Source of the DNA: an uncultured Acidimicrobiales bacterium
Lineage (GTDB): Bacteria; Actinomycetota; Acidimicrobiia; Acidimicrobiales; SZUA-35
Direction: 5' to 3'
Length of the DNA stretch: 64,000 nt
Assembly: GCA_938021675.1 (NCBI GenBank)
Contig: CALIFY010000023.1
Location: forward strand, 1 to 64,000
The position numbers were made by a program, and so were the translations under genes. Under the pieces are notes generated by a model. That model made no database searches. It was given only the letters and a program-made list of their open reading frames with translations, and was not told the DNA's origin. How positions within the stretch are numbered: the first letter of the stretch is position 1; every line of letters begins with the position of its first letter. Positions 8,082 through 17,854 of this stretch are shown in pieces.

Positions 8082-9920
8082 TTAGGACGTGCGAGCCGCG
8101 ATGGCTTGGCGTACGGTGGCGGCGACGCCTGGGCCGTCGAGTCCGAAGCTGGCCAAAATGGCGTCAGCCTTCCCGTGCGGAAGGTACTCGGTGGGAACAC
8201 CGAGTACCCGAACCTCAGATTGACGTCCGGCCAAGGCGATGGCAACGTTCGAGCCGATACCGCCTTCGGCCAAACCGTCTTCGATGGTCACGACCAGCTG
8301 ATGGCCGGCGGCGTGGTCGAGCATGGCCTGGTTGAGCGGCTTGGCTACCCGGGGATCCCAAACCGAGGCCGAAATTCCGTCGACGGCAAGCAGTTCAGCC
8401 GCCTCCGTCGCCGCGGCGAACATCTTGCCGAAGCCGAGCAAGCACACGTCGGTTCCCTGCCGCGCTAGCCGGGCGTCGAGCCCCCGGCCAACCTCATCAT
8501 GGCCGACCGATGGCGCCGGCGTCTTCGGCCAGCGGATGGTGACCGGGCCAGAAGAGATGTCGTAGGCGTCGTGGAGCATCTGCTGAAGCTCCTGGTAGGA
8601 CGTCGGACAAAAGATGGTCATGTTCGGAATCTTGGACATCAAGACGAGATCGAGGATTCCGTGGTGGGAGGGTCCGTCATCCCCGGTGATGCCGGCCCGG
8701 TCAAGACAAAAGATCACCGGCTGGTCGTGGAGCCCGACGTCGAGGTTGGCCTGATCGATGGCCCGGGTGAGGAACGTCGAGTACAGGGCGACGACCGGCC
8801 GGAGCCCACCCATCGCCATACCGGCCGAGGCGGTGACCGCGTGCTGTTCGGCGATGCCGACATCGAGGACGCGATCGGGAAATCGGTCGTGGAACGGAAG
8901 TAGCCCGGTGGAGTCCGGCATCGCCGCGGTGATAGCGATGATGTCGTCGTGTTCTTCGCCCAATTTGATAAGCGACTCGGTGAACGCCGCGGTGTAACTT
9001 TCCGGCTTTACCGCCCCGATGTCGTGGAGATGTTTGATCGGGTCGTTCTCAGCCGGCGCATACCCCCGGCCCTTCTGAGTTTGTATGTGGAGCACGACTG
9101 GGCCGGTGAACTGGCCGGCGTTGTAGAGCGCTTTTTCCACCTCGGCAATTTCGTGTCCGTCGAACGGACCCATGTACCGCACACCCAGCTGTTCGAAAAA
9201 GGCTTGGGGTTCGAACGCTTCTCGAATGGCCGCTTTGGATGCCCGAATACCGGTGTGGGACAGTTTCCCCACGATCGGGAGCTTCTCGGCGAACCGCTCC
9301 AAACGACGTTGCCGCTTCATGTAGACAGGGTTTGAACGGATCTTGACCAGGCTCTCCGACAGGAGCGAGACGGTAGGGGCGTAAGACCGCCCGTTGTCGT
9401 TGAGGATGACCGTGACGTCGGCCCGGGCATGTCCGAGGTTGTTCAGCCCTTCGAATGCCATTCCTCCGGTCATCGATCCGTCGCCGAGAATGGCAACGAT
9501 TCGTCGGTCTTCTACCCCGTTAACTTTGAACGCGGTGGCCAACCCATGGGCGTACCCCAGCACGGTCGATGCGTGACTGTTCTCGATCCAATCATGAACC
9601 GATTCTTCTCGGCTCGGGTACCCCGACATACCCCCGGCCTCTCTGAGCGAGTCGAAACCACCCATGCGACCGGTCAGAATCTTGTGGACATAGGCCTGGT
9701 GACCGGTGTCGAAGAGGAGCACATCTTTCGGTGATTCGAGCGCCCGGTGAAGGGCAACCGTCATCTCGACGATGCCTAGGTTTGAGCCAAGGTGGCCGCC
9801 CGAACGGCTGTGGTTTACCTTGTCGACGATGAACTCTCGGATCTCCTCGCACAGCTCATCGAGCTGCTGGCGTGTGAGATCGCGAAGATCTCCGGGACAG
9901 GTGATGTCGTCGAGGGTCAT
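8082..9920 (-). CDS. dxs: 1-deoxy-D-xylulose-5-phosphate synthase
   Basis: 612 residues, close to the family norm. It condenses pyruvate and glyceraldehyde 3-phosphate with thiamine diphosphate, the entry step of the MEP isoprenoid pathway. Visible are SGGHLGSNLG near residue 40, DTGHQAYVHKILTGR, the ThDP/Mg motif GDGSMTGGMAFEGLNN with NDNGRSYAP, and in the second half the catalytic Glu in VGIAEQHAVT, followed by the C-terminal transketolase-like domain. Monocistronic; ATG start. Confidence 0.96.
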   Translation of the reverse strand: MTLDDITCPGDLRDLTRQQLDELCEEIREFIVDKVNHSRSGGHLGSNLGIVEMTVALHRALESPKDVLLFDTGHQAYVHKILTGRMGGFDSLREAGGMSGYPSREESVHDWIENSHASTVLGYAHGLATAFKVNGVEDRRIVAILGDGSMTGGMAFEGLNNLGHARADVTVILNDNGRSYAPTVSLLSESLVKIRSNPVYMKRQRRLERFAEKLPIVGKLSHTGIRASKAAIREAFEPQAFFEQLGVRYMGPFDGHEIAEVEKALYNAGQFTGPVVLHIQTQKGRGYAPAENDPIKHLHDIGAVKPESYTAAFTESLIKLGEEHDDIIAITAAMPDSTGLLPFHDRFPDRVLDVGIAEQHAVTASAGMAMGGLRPVVALYSTFLTRAIDQANLDVGLHDQPVIFCLDRAGITGDDGPSHHGILDLVLMSKIPNMTIFCPTSYQELQQMLHDAYDISSGPVTIRWPKTPAPSVGHDEVGRGLDARLARQGTDVCLLGFGKMFAAATEAAELLAVDGISASVWDPRVAKPLNQAMLDHAAGHQLVVTIEDGLAEGGIGSNVAIALAGRQSEVRVLGVPTEYLPHGKADAILASFGLDGPGVAATVRQAIAARTS

Positions 9921-10035
9921 GAGCTGCCTTTCTTGACTCCATCACCGTAGCGGTCAGCAACTGGTCGAACCGATTCGCGATGACTCGACTTGACCGGTTT
10001 ACAGGCTGGTCAATACATCTCGCTATCCTTGCCAG

Positions 10036-11475
10036 GTGACCCAAGCCGGAAAAAATGCTGACGATCCCAACAAGCCCGCCGATCTCGTCGATCGTGAGTT
10101 GGTCGAGCATGTCCTCTCCGCCGCCACTGTGAGAGGCGCAGACTTTGCCGAAGTCTTCGTGGAGGACGTCGATAGGGGGTCGGTGAACCTCGATGATGGC
10201 CGGATCGAAAGTTTGTCGTCGGGCCGAGATCGGGGCGCCGGGATTCGGGTGGTAGCCGGTAAATCGACCGGTTTCGCCCACACCGCCGATCTGTCGACCC
10301 GAGGGCTGATGGCTGCCGCTGAGGCTGCGGCCGATGCGGCCAAGGTCAGCGGTGATGCCGAGGTTCGCCAGATCAGCCTCGATCGTCGCAGCGACGTGCC
10401 CGGGCCCGTCGCCGTCCGCCCGGCCGATATCGAGAAATCGACCAAGGTGGAGTTGCTTCGCCGGGCCGATGAGATCGCCCGCGGTCGGGGCGACGCCATC
10501 AGCCAGGTGGCGGCTCGCTACGGGGAGAGTCGGCGCCGAATCTTGGTCGCAAACTCCGATGGTGTCCTATCGGGAGACGATCAAACGAGGACGATGTTTT
10601 CGGTTAGCTGTGTGGCGTCGGGTGATGCCGGGCTCCAAACCGGGTCAGAAACGGTCGGCCTTTCTATCGGTTGGGAACTGTTCGATCGATACGACGTGGA
10701 ACAGTTGGCATCGAATGCCGCCGATCGTGCGCTAACGAAGTTGGCGGCCAGGCCAGCGCCGTCCGGTACGTTGCCGGTGGTCATTGGCCCCGGATCGGGT
10801 GGCGTGCTGTTTCATGAGGCATGCGGGCACGGCCTGGAAGCCGACCTGGTTCGCAAAGGGGCGTCGGCGTTCGCCGGTCGGCTCGGCGACGAGGTTGCCT
10901 CCCCGCTGGTCACCTTGATCGATGACGGCACGATGGGCGATGAGTGGGGGCGATACGCCATCGACGATGAGGGACATCCGGCGGGACGGAACGTGTTGAT
11001 CGAGGACGGCGTACTCGTCGACTACTTGTGGGATGGGTTGCGGGCCCGTGAGGAGGGTCGGAACAGTACCGGAAACGGGCGGCGACAGAGCTACCGCCAC
11101 CTGCCGATGGTGCGGATGACCAATACCTACCTGGCCGGTGGGAGCACCGAGCCGGCCGACATCATCGCCTCGGTCGACGAGGGCGTCTACGTCGCCCGGC
11201 TGGGCGGCGGTCAGGTGAACACCGCATCGGGAGACTTTGTGTTCGGGATGGTCGAGGCCTACCTGATCGAGAACGGTCAACTGACCGCACCGCTCCGCGA
11301 GGGGCAGCTGATCGGCAACGGGCCGAAGGTCCTGACTCAAATCGAAGCGGTCGGCAACGATTTTGAGATGGGTCCACCGGGAACTTGTGGCAAGGACGGC
11401 CAAGGGGTCCCCGTCGGCGACGGTGTCCCGACGCTGAAAGTAGCGGAGCTGACGATCGGTGGTACGGCGTCATGA
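10036..11475 (+). CDS. tldD: TldD metalloprotease subunit
   Basis: 479 residues from GTG. TldD/TldE form a heterodimeric zinc protease that degrades unfolded peptides and matures some peptides such as microcins. The zinc motif HEACGHGLE sits in GVLFHEACGHG near residue 260, which marks this as the catalytic D subunit. N-terminal FAEVFVEDVDRGSVNLDDGRIE and C-terminal NTASGDFVFGMVEAYLIENG are also typical. It overlaps tldE by 4 bases. A TTGACC at 9990 may be part of a promoter, but the -10 box is not convincing. Confidence 0.92.
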   Translation: MTQAGKNADDPNKPADLVDRELVEHVLSAATVRGADFAEVFVEDVDRGSVNLDDGRIESLSSGRDRGAGIRVVAGKSTGFAHTADLSTRGLMAAAEAAADAAKVSGDAEVRQISLDRRSDVPGPVAVRPADIEKSTKVELLRRADEIARGRGDAISQVAARYGESRRRILVANSDGVLSGDDQTRTMFSVSCVASGDAGLQTGSETVGLSIGWELFDRYDVEQLASNAADRALTKLAARPAPSGTLPVVIGPGSGGVLFHEACGHGLEADLVRKGASAFAGRLGDEVASPLVTLIDDGTMGDEWGRYAIDDEGHPAGRNVLIEDGVLVDYLWDGLRAREEGRNSTGNGRRQSYRHLPMVRMTNTYLAGGSTEPADIIASVDEGVYVARLGGGQVNTASGDFVFGMVEAYLIENGQLTAPLREGQLIGNGPKVLTQIEAVGNDFEMGPPGTCGKDGQGVPVGDGVPTLKVAELTIGGTAS

Positions 11476-12821
11476 CCCCTGAGGAGCTCCTAACGGTGGC
11501 CAGTCGGGTCGTCGAAAAGGCGGGGAACGACGAACAAATTGAGGTTGCCTGCTCCCACGGGCGATCCACGTCGATCCGAGCCTATGAAGGCGAAGTCGAA
11601 TCGATGACGACCGCCGAGAGCCACGCAATTGGCGTCCGGGTACTCGTCGAAGGGCGGGAAGGGTTCGCGTCGGCTGGCTCGCTCGACGATGATGTCGTCG
11701 GCGAGATGTTAGCCGAGGCGAGGGATAACGCTCGTTTCGCTGAAGCCGATCCACACGTTGGCATCGCCAAGCCAGATGGGGTTGACGCGGTCGACATCGA
11801 CCTATGGCGAGACTCGGTGGCCGAGATGCCGAGTGCAGACAAGATCGATCTGGCCCTCAACTTGGAACGACGGGTCCGTGACGCCGATGAGCGGATCACC
11901 GGCGTTCGGGCGGTCTCCTATGGCGACAGCATGGGCTCGTTCGCTCTGGCGAGCACAGCGGGAATCACCGCCGCCACCCGGGCGACGTCGGCCAGCCTGT
12001 CGGTTCAGGCACTGGCGCTCGACGGTGACCGAACCCAGACCGGATTTGCCTACGATGGCGCCCGGGAACCGGCCGACCTCGACGCCGACCGGGTCGTCGA
12101 TCGAGCGGTAAGTCACACCGTCGATCTTCTCGGTTCGACCAAGCCGAAGACAACCACCGTCGATCTCGTGCTCGACCCGCACCTGGCGGCAACCGTTCTC
12201 GGCCTCGTCGCCGGGACCCTAACCGGTGATCGCGTCCTCAAGGGTCGATCGCCGTTCGTCGATCGTGTCGATGAGGTGATAGCGGCCGAGACGCTGACCC
12301 TGATCGACGACCCGACCGACCCGGATTCGCTCGGGGCAGACTCCCACGACGGAGAGGGGTTGGCGTGCCGCCGTATTCCTCTCGTCGAACAGGGGGTACT
12401 TCGCGGCTACCTTCACGACTCCTACACCGGCCGCCGGTCCGGGGCTGGGTCGACCGGTTCGGCGGTTCGGTCCACACGCGGTCTCCCGTCGCCTGGCCTG
12501 CAGGCTCTCTCGGTGGCCCCGGGGGAGGGGAGTCTTGAGTCGTTAATCGGTGGGGTGACCGAAGGTCTTCTGGTGTTCAACCTGGCCGGTCTGCACTCTG
12601 GTGTTAACCCGGTATCCGGCGACTTCTCGGTCGGCGTTTCCGGCCGGATGATCCGGGATGGGCAGTTGGCCGAGCCGGTCAACGAATGCACGATCGCATC
12701 GACCCTGCAGCGGCTCCTACTCGACATTTCCGCTGTCGGCGGCGAGGTCATCCGTTTGCCGAACGGCGTGTCGACGCCGCCGATCGTGATCGGTGGCGTC
12801 GCGTTGTCCGGGGCCGCTTGA
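11472..12821 (+). CDS. tldE: TldE/PmbA non-catalytic protease partner
   Basis: 449 residues from the ATG overlapping the tldD stop (ATGA). It has the PmbA/TldE fold: N-terminal IEVACSHGRSTSIRAYEGEVES, GVRVLVEGREGFASAG, and C-terminal GVNPVSGDFSVGVSGRMI. The position of the TldD zinc motif carries no HExxxH, as expected for the structural partner that completes the active-site chamber. The 4-base overlap suits equimolar synthesis with TldD. Confidence 0.9.
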   Translation: MTPEELLTVASRVVEKAGNDEQIEVACSHGRSTSIRAYEGEVESMTTAESHAIGVRVLVEGREGFASAGSLDDDVVGEMLAEARDNARFAEADPHVGIAKPDGVDAVDIDLWRDSVAEMPSADKIDLALNLERRVRDADERITGVRAVSYGDSMGSFALASTAGITAATRATSASLSVQALALDGDRTQTGFAYDGAREPADLDADRVVDRAVSHTVDLLGSTKPKTTTVDLVLDPHLAATVLGLVAGTLTGDRVLKGRSPFVDRVDEVIAAETLTLIDDPTDPDSLGADSHDGEGLACRRIPLVEQGVLRGYLHDSYTGRRSGAGSTGSAVRSTRGLPSPGLQALSVAPGEGSLESLIGGVTEGLLVFNLAGLHSGVNPVSGDFSVGVSGRMIRDGQLAEPVNECTIASTLQRLLLDISAVGGEVIRLPNGVSTPPIVIGGVALSGAA

Positions 12822-13531
12822 CCATCGGGCCATCTCCGGCCGCCATCGGGCGGCATCCGCATCTGGCCGATCCGCTTCCGGCCGGCTGGGTGCGGGTTGA
12901 TTGTCATAGCCACACCATGTGGTCGGGAGATTGTACGACAACTCCCGAGGAGCTTCGTCAGGCGGTTGAGGAGTCGGCCATCGATGTGCTGTGCATCACC
13001 GATCACAACGCGGTCGCCGGTGCCGAAAGATTGGCCGACGAGTTGCCGTGCCGGGTGGTGGTGGGAGAGGAGGTCCGGGTCGGGTCTGGCGAATTGATCG
13101 GCTTGTTCCTCACCGAGCGAATTCCTCAGGGGATCGCCCCGATCGAGGCGGCATCACTGATCCGTGATCAGGGCGGCATCGTGTACATCCCTCACCCGTT
13201 CGACCCGATGCGAAACTGCCTCCAATCCGACAAGATTGATGAACTCGTGGCGGCTGGGTTGGTCGATGGCGTCGAGGGTCGCAACGGCAAGACTCGCCTG
13301 GATTCGATGAACGACAAGGCCGTTGCCTACGGCCGCCGACACGACCTATTTGTTGGCGCCGGCAGCGATGCCCACGTGCCAGCGGCGATCGGCGCGGCAT
13401 ACGTAGAGATGCCCGACTTCGATGGTCCATCGGAATTTCTGGCTTCTATACGACGGGGTCGGATCGTCGGTCACCACTTCGACGCGCCGCGGCCGTGGAC
13501 GCCTCGGATAGTTCCATCGATAACTGACTGA
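12818..13531 (+). CDS. PHP-domain metal-dependent phosphoesterase
   Basis: About 237 residues if it starts at the TTG overlapping the tldE stop; a GTG at 12890, just before the first motif, is an alternative. Metal-binding motifs of the PHP family are present: DCHSHTMWSGD, ITDHNAVAG, the Glu in GEEVRV, IPHPFDP and the final GSDAH. Likely a phosphoesterase acting on a small phosphate ester or oligonucleotide; substrate unknown. It is probably cotranscribed with tldDE. A strong hairpin follows the stop. Confidence 0.85.
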   Translation: MTIGPSPAAIGRHPHLADPLPAGWVRVDCHSHTMWSGDCTTTPEELRQAVEESAIDVLCITDHNAVAGAERLADELPCRVVVGEEVRVGSGELIGLFLTERIPQGIAPIEAASLIRDQGGIVYIPHPFDPMRNCLQSDKIDELVAAGLVDGVEGRNGKTRLDSMNDKAVAYGRRHDLFVGAGSDAHVPAAIGAAYVEMPDFDGPSEFLASIRRGRIVGHHFDAPRPWTPRIVPSITD

Positions 13532-13548
13532 CAGGACCGACGGTCCTG
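13532..13548. terminator. perfect 7-bp hairpin between convergent genes
   Basis: CAGGACC-GAC-GGTCCTG directly after the PHP gene stop, in the gap before the convergent FmdB-like gene. Flanking CTGACT/GGTCAG can extend the stem. Candidate bidirectional terminator; no long U run. Confidence 0.6.
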
Positions 13549-13605
13549 ACATTGGTCGGTCAGTTCGACTCGACTCGCCTCGCCGGCAGCGCCCTCGGAG
13601 CTGTT

Positions 13606-14010
13606 TCAGGTGGATGCGGTGGTCTTGTTCGGGGTCGAACTCGGGCTCGGAGAGCTGCTTTTGGATGATGTCGACGAAGTTGAGGATGTCGATGAGTCGC
13701 TCGATGATGTCGACGAGTCGCTCGATGCGGTCTCCGACGATGAGCTCGAATCGCCTTCGGAGGATGAGGACGAACTAGATGACTCGCCATCCGACGATTT
13801 CGACGTCGCGGTCGAGCCCCGAGAGTCGTTTCGGTAGAATCCGTCGCCCTTGAATGAGATTCCAACGGCACTAAAGATCTTGCGGAGCTGGTGATCTCCG
13901 GAGGGGTCGACCTCACACCCGCTCATCGTGGTGAGCGCGTCGTCGGAAAACGATTGCTCAACGTCAAAATGTTCTTCGCACGTTCTGCACTTGTATTCGT
14001 ATGTCGGCAC
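13606..14010 (-). CDS. FmdB-family zinc-ribbon protein with Ser-rich tail
   Basis: 134 residues. The N-terminal MPTYEYKCRTCEEHFDV and the later KIFSAVGISFKGDGFYRND match the small regulatory FmdB family. The first CxxC knuckle is intact; the second, normally CPxCG, is replaced by SGCEVDPSGDH with only one Cys, so zinc binding may use the His or be lost. Residues 65-134 are a low-complexity run of Ser/Thr with Asp and Lys. Function of the family is unclear. Confidence 0.85.
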   Translation of the reverse strand: MPTYEYKCRTCEEHFDVEQSFSDDALTTMSGCEVDPSGDHQLRKIFSAVGISFKGDGFYRNDSRGSTATSKSSDGESSSSSSSSEGDSSSSSETASSDSSTSSSDSSTSSTSSTSSKSSSPSPSSTPNKTTAST

Positions 14011-14189
14011 CGATGGTCTCCGATCGGGAGAATTGCAACCGATTCAGAGTAGCGGTCTTGGGCCGCTGTCCCATGAGTCGAGGTGGAAGTGGCGGGTCTC
14101 CGTCGTGTTCCATGACGAATTCGTCGCGACGCAGCGCGTTGAGACGGTTGGGTCTCGGTTCCTGGTCGTCTCTGCTCTAGTTTTGGTGC

Positions 14190-15413
14190 ATGATCGCCCT
14201 GGAAGAAGCGCAAGCCAAGGTCAATCGAGACCTGGCTGTCCTGCCGCCCACCGAGATTCCGATCAACGAGGCCCTCGGCCTTGTGTTGGCCGAAACCGTC
14301 GCCGCCGACGAGGCGATCCCCCCGTTCGCGAACACGGCCATGGACGGGTTCGCCGTTCGGGCTGTCGACACGGTTGGGGCTCGGAAGGACAGCCCGGTCA
14401 CCTTGCCGGTGGTGGCCACGATCGCCGCCGGGTCTGTCGCCCCTCGACCACTGGAGCGAGGCGAGGTCATGCGAATCATGACCGGAGCGCCGCTACCGGA
14501 GGGAGCCGATGCGATCATCATGGTTGAGCTGACCAGGCCAGCCGGATTCGATGTTCACCTGCTGGCCGAGGTACCGGCCGGAAATCACGTGCGCCCGGCC
14601 GGCGACGACATTGAAAAAGGAACGGAGATCTTTCATCCCGGCACGGTGCTCGGGCCGGGACACCTGGGAGTGCTCGCCAGTATCGGCCGTCAAACGGTCA
14701 AGGGATACAGAAAACCCCGGGTGGGGGTCATGTCGACCGGCGATGAGCTGGTCGAGGGCCCCGAGCCGCTCCAGCCGGGCCAAATTCGTGATTCGAACCG
14801 GCTTACCTTGCTTACGATGTGTGCCGAGGCCGGGCTTGAACCAGTCGATCTCGGCCTGATCCGAGACAACGAACGGGCGATCGAACAGGCCCTTCGCCAT
14901 GGGGTCGCCAACTGCGATGCGGTCATCACCACCGGTGGGGTCAGCATGGGCGATTTCGACTTCGTCAAAGCGGTACTGACCAGGGTCGGAGACTTCTCCT
15001 GGATGCAGGTCGCCATCAAGCCGGCGAAGCCCCTCGTGTTCGGCCTCTTGGACGACGTGCCGGTGTTCGGTCTCCCCGGCAACCCGGTGTCGTCGATGGT
15101 CAGTTTCGAACTCTTCGCTCGATCTGGACTTCGGCGGATGATGGGTCGGCTTGACGCTGAGCGGCCCCGAATCACCGCAATCGCCGATGAGCCGATCAAA
15201 CGGCACCGAGACGGAAAAACCCACTTCACTCGGGTGTTCGTGAGTGAGAATCCTGCCGGCCAGTGGCGGGCCAAACTGTCCGGTGGACAAGGCTCACACC
15301 AGCTGATGGCGATGGCGTCTGCCAACGGGTTGGCCGTCCTCCCCAACGGCGACGGTGTCGATGCTGGCCAGAGCGTCGAAGTGATCCACCTCGACGCGTT
15401 GGCCATCAGATGA
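14190..15413 (+). CDS. moeA: molybdopterin molybdenumtransferase
   Basis: 407 residues. It inserts molybdate into adenylylated molybdopterin. Motifs are ANTAMDGFAVRA near residue 50, IMTGAPLPEGAD, MSTGDELVE, RDSNR, TTGGVSMGDFDFVK and FGLPGNPVSSMVSFELF, followed by the C-terminal domain IV. First gene of the moeA-moaA-moaC set; the partner target is probably the molybdoenzyme at 35.7-37.4 kb and others elsewhere. Divergent from the FmdB-like gene. Confidence 0.94.
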   Translation: MIALEEAQAKVNRDLAVLPPTEIPINEALGLVLAETVAADEAIPPFANTAMDGFAVRAVDTVGARKDSPVTLPVVATIAAGSVAPRPLERGEVMRIMTGAPLPEGADAIIMVELTRPAGFDVHLLAEVPAGNHVRPAGDDIEKGTEIFHPGTVLGPGHLGVLASIGRQTVKGYRKPRVGVMSTGDELVEGPEPLQPGQIRDSNRLTLLTMCAEAGLEPVDLGLIRDNERAIEQALRHGVANCDAVITTGGVSMGDFDFVKAVLTRVGDFSWMQVAIKPAKPLVFGLLDDVPVFGLPGNPVSSMVSFELFARSGLRRMMGRLDAERPRITAIADEPIKRHRDGKTHFTRVFVSENPAGQWRAKLSGGQGSHQLMAMASANGLAVLPNGDGVDAGQSVEVIHLDALAIR

Positions 15414-15484
15414 AGTTTCGTCGCTCGATGGTGCCCCCGGGGTCGACTTCGTCCGTCGCAACCATGTAGATGTAGCCTGGGCCG

Positions 15485-16483
15485 ATGGCAGACGAGTTGA
15501 TCGACCGGTTCGGCCGAGTCCACACCGACCTCCGAATCTCAGTGACGGATCGCTGTAACTTCCGGTGCCAATATTGCATGCCGGCCGAGGGAATGGAATG
15601 GCTCGATCGGGCTGATCTGCTGACCTTCGAAGAGATCGAACGGATTGCCCGGGTTTTGGTCGAACGCTACGAGGTCTCGTCTATTCGCCTGACCGGGGGT
15701 GAACCAACCGTCCGGGCCCGACTGCCCTTGCTGGTCTCGAAACTTGCCGCCCTCGACGTCGACCTGTCGATGACGACCAATGGCGCGACGTTGGCGATGT
15801 ATGCCGATGATCTTCGATCCGCTGGGCTGCAGCGACTCAACATCAGCCTCGACACTCTCGATCCGGCCCGTTTCCTCGAGCTGACGAGGCGGGACGGGTT
15901 GGCCGCGGTGCTCGAAGGGATCGACGCAGCTGTTGTCGCAGGTTTCGAGCCGGTCAAGGTCAACGCCGTACTCATGCGAGGGATAAATCACGACGAAGTG
16001 ATCTCGTTCCTTGAGCTTGGGCGGACGAAGGGGATTATCGTCCGGTTCATCGAGTTCATGCCGCTCGACGCTCAGGGGGAATGGTCGGCCGATCGGGTCA
16101 TTTCCAACCAGGAGATCCTCGACGAGGCTCGACAACACTTTGACTTTGAACCGGTGGATAGTGGTTCGAGTCCGGCCTCGCGTTTTGTCTACAACGACGA
16201 CGAGTTCGCGCCGGGCGGTGGCGAGTTCGGGATTATCGCCAGCGTAACCGAGCCGTTCTGCGAGAGCTGCGATCGGATTCGACTGACCGCAGATGGCCAA
16301 ATCCGGAACTGCCTGTTTGCCCTTGATCACGTCGACCTTCGCCCGCTGCTGCGTGGGGGTGCGTCCGACGGGGAGCTGGCCGCCGCGGTCGCTGGCGAAG
16401 TCGATCGGAAGTGGGCGGGCCACGCCATTGGCCAGGTTCATTTCCTCCGGCCATCGAAATCGATGAGTCAGCTTGGCGGCTGA
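15485..16483 (+). CDS. moaA: GTP 3',8-cyclase
   Basis: 332 residues. Radical SAM enzyme for the first step of molybdenum cofactor synthesis. The N-terminal cluster motif is DRCNFRCQYCMP, with LTGGEPTVR for SAM binding and LNISLDTLD. The C-terminal second cluster is visible in FCESCDRIRLTADGQIRNC. Ends in a Gly-Gly, as required for catalysis in the family. Sits 71 bases after moeA. Confidence 0.95.
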   Translation: MADELIDRFGRVHTDLRISVTDRCNFRCQYCMPAEGMEWLDRADLLTFEEIERIARVLVERYEVSSIRLTGGEPTVRARLPLLVSKLAALDVDLSMTTNGATLAMYADDLRSAGLQRLNISLDTLDPARFLELTRRDGLAAVLEGIDAAVVAGFEPVKVNAVLMRGINHDEVISFLELGRTKGIIVRFIEFMPLDAQGEWSADRVISNQEILDEARQHFDFEPVDSGSSPASRFVYNDDEFAPGGGEFGIIASVTEPFCESCDRIRLTADGQIRNCLFALDHVDLRPLLRGGASDGELAAAVAGEVDRKWAGHAIGQVHFLRPSKSMSQLGG

Positions 16484-16554
16484 GCGACCTGCTCAAACAG
16501 GGGCCTCAGCGGGGGGATCCACATTTTCACCTCGATTGCCACTAGTTTTGGCTT

Positions 16555-17070
16555 GTGGTTGACCGAGAACTGACTCATTTAGACCCGTTGGGTCGGGCCC
16601 GGATGGTCGATGTGACCCCGAAGGACCCGACATTTCGCCGAGCGGTAGCTCGCGGCCGTGTGTACATGGAGCCCGAGACAACCGCGCTCGTCGCTCGGGG
16701 AGCGATGATCAAGGGCGACGTGTTGGCGGTGGCGCGGGTGGCGGCGATCCAGGCCGCCAAGCGCACAGCAGACCTGTTGCCGCTGTGTCATTCGGTCTCG
16801 ATTGGCGCCATCGTCGTCAATTTCGACATTAAGGATGACTACATCGAGGTTGAAGCCTCTGTCGACACCGTTGATCGCACCGGTGTCGAGATGGAGGCCC
16901 TGACCGCATGCTCAATCGCCGCCCTGACCATATATGACATGTGTAAATCGGCGGACAAGACCATGGTGATTGGTGAAACGGCCTTGTGGGAGAAGACGGG
17001 CGGTAGATCCGGTCCGTACCGTCGTACTACCGATGCGACGACGAGCGGTGATCGGAGCAGCTCGATGTGA
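16555..17070 (+). CDS. moaC: cyclic pyranopterin monophosphate synthase
   Basis: 171 residues from GTG. It converts the MoaA product to cyclic pyranopterin monophosphate. Motifs are MVDVTPKDPTFRRAVARG, LLPLCHSVSI, DRTGVEMEALTACSIA and TIYDMCKSADK. The C-terminal 20 residues extend past the family core. It overlaps the next gene by 4 bases (GTGA). Confidence 0.94.
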   Translation: MVDRELTHLDPLGRARMVDVTPKDPTFRRAVARGRVYMEPETTALVARGAMIKGDVLAVARVAAIQAAKRTADLLPLCHSVSIGAIVVNFDIKDDYIEVEASVDTVDRTGVEMEALTACSIAALTIYDMCKSADKTMVIGETALWEKTGGRSGPYRRTTDATTSGDRSSSM

Positions 17071-17732
17071 GGCTTGGACTGTTTGACCGACGCCCGCGCC
17101 CGATCGAATCGTGGCGTGCTCAACCGATCGAACAGCGTCGTCTCCAAACGATGTTGGCGGTCGGTCTGGCGTTGGTGACCTCGATGCTGCTCGCCATTGC
17201 GCTTCGCGGCGAGTTCGTGACGTTGTTCTTGGTGATGATCGGTTGTTCGGCGATCTACCTTTCGGTCGCCGCGTACATCGGTAGCCAACAGCTGCATCAC
17301 CAGGAGGCCCAAAATCGTGCCCGGAGAGAGGCATCTCGGGCTATCGCATCTCGGGGTCGCCCAGCCGACCGAGCCCAGTCCTCTGGTAGGAGCGCAACCG
17401 AACAGGGCTACTCCGGTTCGCTCGGTGACGGACGGCTCTTCGACGATGCGTTTTTCGAACCGATACCTGAGCTGATCTTCGAGCCTCTCAACCTTGAGCA
17501 CGAGGCCGAGCTTGTGGACGAAGCGGTGGCTGGGGGCAGCGTCGACTCGGCGCTCGACACGGGCACGCCCGGGGTGGGCGGCGAAGACGATATCAACGTG
17601 TCGGTTCCGTTCAAGACCCCGCGGCGACAGCCAAGCTCCGGTCTCCGCTCAGGACAAAAAGCACCGCCGATCTACATCGAACCCGATGATGACGCCGACG
17701 ACGGTCGCGCTCCGGCAGTTAACGACCGCTAG
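17067..17732 (+). CDS. two-TM membrane protein, function unknown
   Basis: 221 residues from GTG, coupled to moaC. Two adjacent hydrophobic segments (about residues 28-45 and 50-70: MLAVGLALVTSMLLAIAL and VTLFLVMIGCSAIYLS) form a hairpin, followed by a basic cytoplasmic stretch and an acidic, disordered C terminus that ends near YIEPDDDADDG. I recognise no family. The overlap with moaC could be positional only. Confidence 0.7.
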   Translation: MRLGLFDRRPRPIESWRAQPIEQRRLQTMLAVGLALVTSMLLAIALRGEFVTLFLVMIGCSAIYLSVAAYIGSQQLHHQEAQNRARREASRAIASRGRPADRAQSSGRSATEQGYSGSLGDGRLFDDAFFEPIPELIFEPLNLEHEAELVDEAVAGGSVDSALDTGTPGVGGEDDINVSVPFKTPRRQPSSGLRSGQKAPPIYIEPDDDADDGRAPAVNDR

Positions 17733-17779
17733 GCAACGCCGACGGCAGACGTTCCGCGCTATCCTTGTGACTCCCATTC

Positions 17780-17854
<75 letters not shown>

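Noticed and set aside
9990-10018. TTGACC with possible -10 ahead of tldD
   Set aside because: The -10 candidate (ATACAT) is poor, so no promoter is called.
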